NCBI GenBank assembly: GCA_964195335.1
Contig: CAXMPC010000052.1
Coordinates: 1 to 59,605 of the forward strand
DNA length: 59,605 bases
Direction of reading: 5' to 3'
Source: QNFN01 sp964195335
GTDB lineage: Bacteria; Pseudomonadota; Gammaproteobacteria; QNFN01
How positions within the stretch are numbered: the stretch's first letter is position 1; every line of letters starts with the position of its first letter. The notes beneath the pieces were generated by a model, which had not been told where the DNA came from, ran no database searches, and worked only from the letters and a program-made list of their open reading frames with translations. Position numbers and translations under genes: made by a program. Below, one piece after another: positions 54,234-59,605 of this stretch.

Positions 54234-55435
54234 CCGCCACCGACCGCTTCCGTTTTGCCTGGGATGCGCTGCGCGGCTTCCGCATGCGTACCGCACTGAT
54301 GCTGCTGGCGATGGCCATCGGGGTCGCCTCGGTGGTGCTGTTGACCGGCCTCGGCGAGGCGGCGCGGCGCTATGTCATCGGCGAGTTCTCGAGCCTCGGC
54401 ACCGACCTGCTGGTAGTGCTGCCGGGGCGTTCGGAGACCGTCGGAGGGCCGCCGCCTCTGCTCGGCATTACGCCACGTGACCTGACTCTCGATGACGCTC
54501 TGGCGCTGCTGCGTGACCCGGCGGTGGCGCGGGTAGCGCCAATCGTCATCGGCTCGGTGCCGGTGACTACCCCCGGTCGTGAGCGTGAGTCGATGGTGGT
54601 CGGAACCACGGCCGATTTTGCGCCCATCCGCCGCATCGAGGTGGTGCGCGGCCAGTTCCTGCCGGTCGGCGATCCGCGTCGGGCGCGGCCGGTCTGCGTC
54701 ATCGGCCAGACCATCGAGCGTGAGCTGTTCGGTGGCGCCCAAGCCGTAGGCGACACCCTTCGGCTCGGCGATCGCCGTTGCCGCGTGGTCGGCGTTCTGG
54801 CGTCGAGCGGCCGTTCGCTCGACCTGCAGCTGGACGAACTGATCCTGGTGCCGGTGGCCACCGCCCAGGCGCTGTTCGACGCCCCGTCGCTGTTTCGCAT
54901 CCTGGTGCAGGCGCGTGACCGCACGGCCCTGGAGCGCGCGCGCGACGCCATCCTGGCGACCGTCCGCGCGCGCCACGACGGCAAGGACGACGTCACCGTG
55001 ATCACCCAGGACGCCATGTTGGCGACCTTCGACCGCATCCTCGGCACGCTGACCCTGGCGGTCGGTGGCATCGGTGCCATCAGCCTGGCCGTAGCCGGCA
55101 TCCTGATCATGAACGTGATGCTGGTGGCGGTATCGCAACGCACCGCGGAAATCGGTCTGCTCAAGGCGCTCGGCGCGCCACCCAGTCAGATCCTCGGCCT
55201 GTTCCTCGCCGAGTCGGGCCTGCTGGCGCTTGGCGGGGCACTGCTCGGTCTCGGGGTCGGGCTGGTGGTTGCAACTCTGCTCGGCCAGTTCTACCCGGCG
55301 CTCGATTTCGCCGCTCCAGCCTGGGCGCCACCGGCAGCCTTGTTGCTGGCGCTGGGCATGGGCCTGCTGTTCGGCGCCCTGCCGGCGCGCCACGCGGCCC
55401 ATCTCGATCCGGTCGCGGCACTGGCGCGGAGGTAG
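54230..55435 (+). CDS. MacB-type ABC permease, first of two
   Basis: A 401-residue permease. TM1 (MRTALMLLAMAIGVASVVLL, about 23-42), then a periplasmic MacB core domain to about 270, then an FtsX domain with three TMs (LTLAVGGIGAISLAVAGILI at about 275-295, and two near 320-345 and 365-385). MNVMLVAVSQRTAEIGLLKALGA is the FtsX signature. No ATPase domain is fused, unlike E. coli MacB. Overlaps the ATPase gene by 4 bp. Confidence 0.9.
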   Translation: MTATDRFRFAWDALRGFRMRTALMLLAMAIGVASVVLLTGLGEAARRYVIGEFSSLGTDLLVVLPGRSETVGGPPPLLGITPRDLTLDDALALLRDPAVARVAPIVIGSVPVTTPGRERESMVVGTTADFAPIRRIEVVRGQFLPVGDPRRARPVCVIGQTIERELFGGAQAVGDTLRLGDRRCRVVGVLASSGRSLDLQLDELILVPVATAQALFDAPSLFRILVQARDRTALERARDAILATVRARHDGKDDVTVITQDAMLATFDRILGTLTLAVGGIGAISLAVAGILIMNVMLVAVSQRTAEIGLLKALGAPPSQILGLFLAESGLLALGGALLGLGVGLVVATLLGQFYPALDFAAPAWAPPAALLLALGMGLLFGALPARHAAHLDPVAALARR

Positions 55436-55437
55436 CC

Positions 55438-56637
55438 ATGCGCCTCACCGACCAGGCACAAATGGCATGGCGTGGCGTCCTCGCCCACCCGCTGCGCAGC
55501 GCCCTGACCATGCTCGGGATCGGGGTTGGTATCGCGGCGGTGGTGCTGCTGACCTCCATCGGCCAGGGGGTGCGCGGGTTCGTCCTTGGCGAGTTCACCC
55601 AGTTCGGTACCAACCTGATGGGAGTGATGCCCGGCCGCACCAGCACCTTCGGCATGTCGGCGGCGGTGGTCCATACCACCCGGCCGCTGACACTCGACGA
55701 TGTCGACGCCTTGGCGCGCCTGCCACGGGTGGTCGCCGTGGTCCCGGCCGTGCAGGGCAATGCCGACATCGAGTGGACGGGACGCCGGCGTCAGTCGATG
55801 GTATTCGGTGTCGGTGCCAGCGCGCCCGAAGTGTGGCGACTGGAGGTGGCCGAAGGGCGCTTTCTCGATCCGGGCGCGTCCGGCGCGGAACGGGCCCAGG
55901 CGGTGCTCGGCGAACGGCTGCGGCGCGAACTGTTCGGTGACGGCCCGGTTCTCGGCCAGGCGGTGCGCATCGGTGGTGAGCGTTACCGGGTCGTCGGCGT
56001 CATGGCGGCCAAGGGGCAGTTGCTCGGGTTCGACATGGACGACACGGTCTACATCCCGGTGGCGCGGGCCCTGCGCCTGTTCGACCTCGGCGGGGTGCAC
56101 GAGATCGACCTGCTCTACGCCGCCGGTAGCGATGTCGACCAGCTCGAGAAGTCGGTGACAGAAAGGCTTGTCGCACGTCACGGCCAGGAGGACTTCACCG
56201 TGGTGACGCAGCAGCAGATGCTCGACGTGCTCGACTCGGTGCTTGGTGTGCTCACCTTCGCCGTCGGGGCACTGGGCGGTATCTCGCTGCTGGTCGGGGG
56301 TGTCGGGGTGCTGACCATCATGACCATCGCCGTGACCGAGCGCACGGCCGAGGTAGGGCTGTTGCGCGCGCTCGGTGCCGGTCAATGGCAGGTGCTCGGC
56401 ATGTTCCTCGGCGAGGCGGTGGTACTGGCCGCACTGGGAGGTGCCCTCGGGCTGCTGCTCGGCCTTGGTGGTGCGCTGTTGCTCGGGCTGTTGGTGCCGG
56501 CCCTGCCGGTCGCGGTATCGCTGTTTTACCTCGCGCTGGCCGAGGGATTGGCGGTGGTCATCGGCCTGCTGGCCGGGGTCGTCCCGGCCCGTCGCGCGGC
56601 CAGCCTCGAACCGGTGCAGGCACTGCGCGCCGAGTAA
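55438..56637 (+). CDS. MacB-type ABC permease, second of two
   Basis: A 399-residue paralogue of the preceding permease with the same layout: TM1 (LTMLGIGVGIAAVVLL), periplasmic core with HTTRPLTLDDVDALARLP and VAEGRFLDPG, and three C-terminal TMs with TIMTIAVTERTAEVGLLRALGA. Starting 2 bp after the first permease, it suggests a heterodimeric export channel. Substrate unknown. Convergent with the NDUFA9-like gene. Confidence 0.9.
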   Translation: MRLTDQAQMAWRGVLAHPLRSALTMLGIGVGIAAVVLLTSIGQGVRGFVLGEFTQFGTNLMGVMPGRTSTFGMSAAVVHTTRPLTLDDVDALARLPRVVAVVPAVQGNADIEWTGRRRQSMVFGVGASAPEVWRLEVAEGRFLDPGASGAERAQAVLGERLRRELFGDGPVLGQAVRIGGERYRVVGVMAAKGQLLGFDMDDTVYIPVARALRLFDLGGVHEIDLLYAAGSDVDQLEKSVTERLVARHGQEDFTVVTQQQMLDVLDSVLGVLTFAVGALGGISLLVGGVGVLTIMTIAVTERTAEVGLLRALGAGQWQVLGMFLGEAVVLAALGGALGLLLGLGGALLLGLLVPALPVAVSLFYLALAEGLAVVIGLLAGVVPARRAASLEPVQALRAE

Positions 56638-56652
56638 TCGTCTGTTACGGGC

Positions 56653-57609
56653 TCAGCGCCTGGCGTGGCGGCGCAGTCCGCTGTAACGCGGGTTCTTCTG
56701 GCGCCGGCCGAGGTAGCCTGGCACGACCTGCTCGATGGTTGCCGGGGTGCGGCCGAAGATTTCCGGGAACGGGCCGCTGCAGACGCTGTCGACCCTGGTC
56801 GAGGCGACATTGTCGCGCGAGAACGGCTTGCCCGGGACCCACTCCATGAACCAGGCCTGCAGGTTCGACAGGCTTTCGCCGAGCGGCATGACCCAGCGGC
56901 ACATCGCGGCCTGACGGGCGGTGTACTCGACCAGCTGGTGCAGGCTCCAGACCTCCGGGCCGCAGAGATCGTAGCGCTGGCCGAAGGTGGCCGGGTCGCC
57001 CAGCGCCTGGACAAAGCAGTGGGTCACGTCGTCGACCCAGACCGGGGCGAAGCGGGCCTTGGCACAGGCCAGTGGGAAGACCGGGCCGTACGCGAGCAGG
57101 CCGGCGAAGCGGCTGAACAGCCCGTCACCCGGACCGAAGATCACCGACGGCCGGAAGCTGGTGACGGCGAGGTCGGTGCCATGGGCGGCATGCACCAGTG
57201 CCTCGCCGCGGCCCTTGCTGCGCAGGTAGTGGCTCGGGCCGTCGGGGCCGGCATTGAGAGCGCTCATGTGCAGCAGGCGTCCGACGCCTGCCTTGTGACA
57301 GGCGGCGACGATCCGTTCCGGCAGGGTGACATGGGCTGCCTCGAAACCGCTGCCGTCGCGGGCGCGCTCGTTGAGAATGCCGACCAGGTTGACCACCGCC
57401 GTGCAGCCGGAGAACGCGGTGGCCAGGGCCTCGACGCTGTCGCTGTCTACCTCGTCGACGGTCACCCGTGGCATGACCAGCAGTTCGCGGTGACGCTCAC
57501 GGCGTCGGGTCAGGACGCGGACGGTGTGCCCCTCGTCATGCAGCCGACGAACGAGGTGGCGGCCGACGAAACCGGTGCCGCCGAGGACGCAGAGGGTATG
57601 CTTGGACAT
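56653..57609 (-). CDS. NDUFA9-like NAD(P)-binding epimerase/dehydratase-family protein
   Basis: A 318-residue extended-SDR protein. LCVLGGTGFVGRHLVRRLHDEGH is the Rossmann Gly motif. CTAVVNLVGILNERARDG and LLHMSALNAGPDGPSHYLRSK match the complex I NDUFA9 subfamily, in which the catalytic Tyr-x3-Lys is altered: here it reads Y-L-R-S-K. TSFRPSVIFGPGDGLFSRFA follows. In bacteria such proteins have been linked with quinone or respiratory function by analogy only. ATG 57609. Confidence 0.87.
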   Translation of the reverse strand: MSKHTLCVLGGTGFVGRHLVRRLHDEGHTVRVLTRRRERHRELLVMPRVTVDEVDSDSVEALATAFSGCTAVVNLVGILNERARDGSGFEAAHVTLPERIVAACHKAGVGRLLHMSALNAGPDGPSHYLRSKGRGEALVHAAHGTDLAVTSFRPSVIFGPGDGLFSRFAGLLAYGPVFPLACAKARFAPVWVDDVTHCFVQALGDPATFGQRYDLCGPEVWSLHQLVEYTARQAAMCRWVMPLGESLSNLQAWFMEWVPGKPFSRDNVASTRVDSVCSGPFPEIFGRTPATIEQVVPGYLGRRQKNPRYSGLRRHARR

Positions 57610-57649
57610 GGGCTCAATTCTCGGGAAGGGGGCCTAAACACGGGATTTT

Positions 57650-57681
57650 TATACTAGTATGGTAACGCATAATAATTATTA
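57650..57681 (+). promoter_or_regulatory. AT-rich promoter region of the aldehyde dehydrogenase-like gene
   Basis: TATACT at 57650-57655 may be a -10 box; its -35 is not clear. Just downstream, TAATAATTATTA at 57670-57681 is a perfect 12-bp palindrome, 14 bases before the ATG and next to the ribosome site AAGGA. It could be an operator or a stem that affects translation. Confidence 0.4.
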
Positions 57682-57695
57682 AGGATGGGGATCCA

Positions 57696-59066
57696 ATGGC
57701 ACTGCGCTCGACATCGCCACTCGACGGATCGACGTTGTCGGTATTCAAGGAATGGACCGGGTACAAGCTCCGCGAAACGCTTGACGAGGTCGCGACCGGC
57801 ACGGCCGAGTGGTGCACCCTGGCACTGGCTGAGCGTGCCGAACGCCTGGTGCAGGTCGCCGGCATGCTGCGCAGCGACAAAGGCGAACTTTCGCGCCTGA
57901 TCTCGTTCGAGATGGGCAAGTTGCGCAGCGAGGCCATGCAGGAGGTGGAAGACTGCGCGCTGCTGTGTGAGCACCTGGCGCGTGTCGCCGGCGACTACCT
58001 GGGACAAGGGCAGCTGGCCGACAGCGACGGTCACCGCGTGACACTCGACCATGCGCCGTTCGGCATCGTGCTGGCGATCACGCCGCGCTACGCCCCGTTC
58101 TGGCTGGTGTTCCGCGTCGCCATACCGGCGCTGCTGGCCGGCAACGGCGTGGTGTTGAAGCACGCCAGCGCGGTGACCCAGTGCGCCATGGCGATCGACG
58201 AGCTGCTGCGCGAAGGGCTCGGTGCATCCGCCGCCTTTCGTACGCTGCAGATCAATGCCGCCCAGGTCCCGAGTGTGATCGCCGCGCCGATGGTCTCGGC
58301 GATCAGTTTCTGCGGCAGCGCCCGTGCCGGCCGCGAGGTGGCCGCACTGGCCGGCGAAGAGGGCAAGAAGGTGACCCTGCACCTCGGTGGCAGCGACCCT
58401 TTCATCGTCCTTGCCGACGCCGATCTCGACCGAGCCATTCCGGCCGCATTTGCCGCCCGCTTCACCAATGCCGGCCAGCGTGCGGCGGCGGCTAAGCGTT
58501 TCATCGTCGCCGAGGAGTTGGCCGATGCCTTCGTCGAGCGGCTGTTGCAGCCGGTCGAGTCCGATCTGATCTATGGCGACCCGATGCAGGAGACAACCCG
58601 CTTCGCTCCGCTGGCGAGCCACGAGCTCCGTGACCGCCTGCATCGCCAGGTCTCCGGCTCGCGCACCCAGGGCGCGCGCGTCGTCACCGGCTGTATGCCT
58701 GGTGAGCCGCCGGGCGCTTTTTACCAGGGTTCGATCCTCGATCATGTCGCTCCCGGCATGCCGGCCTACGATGAGGAGTTGTTCGGTCCCGTGGCGGCGA
58801 TAATCCGCGTCGCCGACGATATTGATATGGCCGAGATCGCCAATCACGCCCCGATCGGAATCGGCGCCAGCGTCTGGTCGGCCGACCCGGAACGGGCGCT
58901 CGGGATCGGCCAGCGGCTGCGCTGCGGCCAGGTCTACATCAACGCCCCGGTGGCCGAAGACTCGGCCATTCCGGCCGGCGGGGTCGGGCCATCCGGTTTT
59001 GGACGCCTTCTGGGCGAGGCAGGATGTCGCGAATTTACCAGCACCAAGGCATTGATATTCGGCTAA
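57696..59066 (+). CDS. Aldehyde dehydrogenase homologue without catalytic residues
   Basis: A 456-residue protein that aligns throughout with bacterial NAD-dependent succinate-semialdehyde dehydrogenases. Conserved parts include VLKHASAVTQCAMAIDEL, LHLGGSDPFIVLADADLD, YDEELFGPVAAI and GGVGPSGFGR. The three catalytic positions are changed: Asn becomes Tyr132 (TPRYAPFW for MPWNFPFW), the general-base Glu becomes His229 (TLHLGG for LELGG), and the nucleophile Cys becomes Ala263 (GQRAAAAKR for GQ.C.AAKR). The ORF is otherwise intact, with AAGGA upstream. It is unlikely to oxidise aldehydes; a binding or regulatory role is possible. Lies 194 bp before sat. Confidence 0.88.
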   Translation: MALRSTSPLDGSTLSVFKEWTGYKLRETLDEVATGTAEWCTLALAERAERLVQVAGMLRSDKGELSRLISFEMGKLRSEAMQEVEDCALLCEHLARVAGDYLGQGQLADSDGHRVTLDHAPFGIVLAITPRYAPFWLVFRVAIPALLAGNGVVLKHASAVTQCAMAIDELLREGLGASAAFRTLQINAAQVPSVIAAPMVSAISFCGSARAGREVAALAGEEGKKVTLHLGGSDPFIVLADADLDRAIPAAFAARFTNAGQRAAAAKRFIVAEELADAFVERLLQPVESDLIYGDPMQETTRFAPLASHELRDRLHRQVSGSRTQGARVVTGCMPGEPPGAFYQGSILDHVAPGMPAYDEELFGPVAAIIRVADDIDMAEIANHAPIGIGASVWSADPERALGIGQRLRCGQVYINAPVAEDSAIPAGGVGPSGFGRLLGEAGCREFTSTKALIFG

Positions 59067-59260
59067 TTTATCGGTTTATCGCAACTCCGTTTATACATCC
59101 ATAAGCTGCCGCAACGGCAACGATAAAATCCACTTATGGGTGGCTAGATAAATTCACTTGGATTTTCGCGTGGCGATCACGCAAGGTGGCCCTCCCGTTC
59201 ACAGCCCCGGCATTTCCGGTTGCCTGTTTACAGGGATAGTAACGAGGGGGAAGGAGCACC

Positions 59261-59605
59261 ATGTCCACGCTGGTCAAGCCGCACGGCGGCGATGAACTCA
59301 AGCCGTTGCTGCTTACGGGCGCCGAGCTCGAGGTCGAGCGCGCGCGCGCCGCGACCCTGCCGCGGGTCCCGCTCAGTTCGCGTGAGGTGGGCGACCTGAT
59401 CATGCTCGGCATCGGCGGTTTCACCCCGCTCGACGGTTTTATGACGCGCCTCGACTGGGAGCGGGTCTGCGACGCCATGCAGACCGCGAGTGGCCTGTTC
59501 TGGCCGATCCCGATCACCCTCTCCGCCGACCGGGCCCTGGCCGACAGCCTCAACGAGGGTCAGGAGGTCGCGCTGGTCGACCCCGAGCGTGACGAGATCA
59601 TGGCG
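59261..59605 (+). CDS. sat: ATP sulfurylase, partial N-terminus
   Basis: The first 115 residues of a homo-oligomeric sulfate adenylyltransferase. LVKPHGGDELKPLLL is the opening seen in the dissimilatory-type Sat of sulfur oxidisers and sulfate reducers. ARAATLPRVPLSSREVGDLIMLGIGGFTPLDGFM matches the PUA-like N-domain. In sulfur oxidisers it works in reverse, making ATP and sulfate from APS and pyrophosphate. ATG 59261 follows GGGGGAAGGAG. The gene runs off the window. The 194-bp gap before it is AT-rich and likely holds its promoter. Confidence 0.92.
   Translation, partial: MSTLVKPHGGDELKPLLLTGAELEVERARAATLPRVPLSSREVGDLIMLGIGGFTPLDGFMTRLDWERVCDAMQTASGLFWPIPITLSADRALADSLNEGQEVALVDPERDEIMA

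Overview
The window is GC-rich chromosomal DNA of a gammaproteobacterium. The order ftsY-ftsE-ftsX-rpoH, the gltBD pair, BipA, HemE, a YcgL-domain protein, and Dtd with a membrane-anchored partner are all typical of that class. The right edge opens a gene for an ATP sulfurylase of the kind used in dissimilatory sulfur metabolism, and a TauE/SafE-type sulfite exporter lies inside. I therefore infer a sulfur-oxidising lineage (Chromatiales-like), but the genus cannot be read from the sequence. I see no rRNA, tRNA, IS element, prophage or CRISPR array. Short REP-like hairpin repeats occur in several intergenic gaps.

Layout. 1-3.7 kb: a truncated secreted-protein gene, an NHL-repeat protein, a nitronate monooxygenase-like flavoprotein, and two paralogous small proteins of unknown family, the second behind an FNR/ANR-type site. 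3.7-15 kb: mostly housekeeping and stress genes: a SpmAB-like membrane protein, a sirtuin and a PfkB kinase, a LON-domain protein, peroxiredoxin-like and TlpA-like thioredoxin-fold proteins, two Cys-rich small proteins, a cNMP-binding EAL protein, a hemerythrin, MsrA, an SDR, and a lone GspF-like protein. 15-22.4 kb: TauE, rpoH (with a CIRCE operator lying on its promoter), ftsX, ftsE, ftsY, and an M16 peptidase pair. 22.4-31.8 kb: gltB, gltD, hemE, dtd and a glutathione peroxidase. 31.9-37.3 kb: an accessory-looking run of small, mostly membrane proteins with long gene-free gaps, ending at a 19-bp perfect stem terminator and an apparently frameshifted membrane-anchored gene. 37.5-45.2 kb: argC, bipA, a large FG-GAP/UnbV lipoprotein, a pteridine reductase and a MidA-like methyltransferase.

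45.2-49.9 kb holds a compact DSF (diffusible signal factor) quorum-sensing locus: an HD-GYP response regulator (RpfG), a hybrid sensor kinase with the RpfC architecture, and a convergent RpfF-type DSF synthase with both catalytic glutamates. With the EAL protein at 10.7-11.9 kb this suggests that a fatty-acid signal feeds into cyclic-di-GMP turnover. 50-59.6 kb: a CCA-adding enzyme that has lost its HD motif, a lipoprotein aminopeptidase, a four-gene MacAB-like exporter with two separate permeases, an NDUFA9-like protein, an aldehyde dehydrogenase homologue in which the catalytic Cys, Glu and Asn are all replaced, and the start of sat.

The most interesting items are the DSF locus in a probable sulfur oxidiser, the catalytically dead aldehyde dehydrogenase next to sat, the CIRCE element on the rpoH promoter, and the tandem paralogues with an FNR box.
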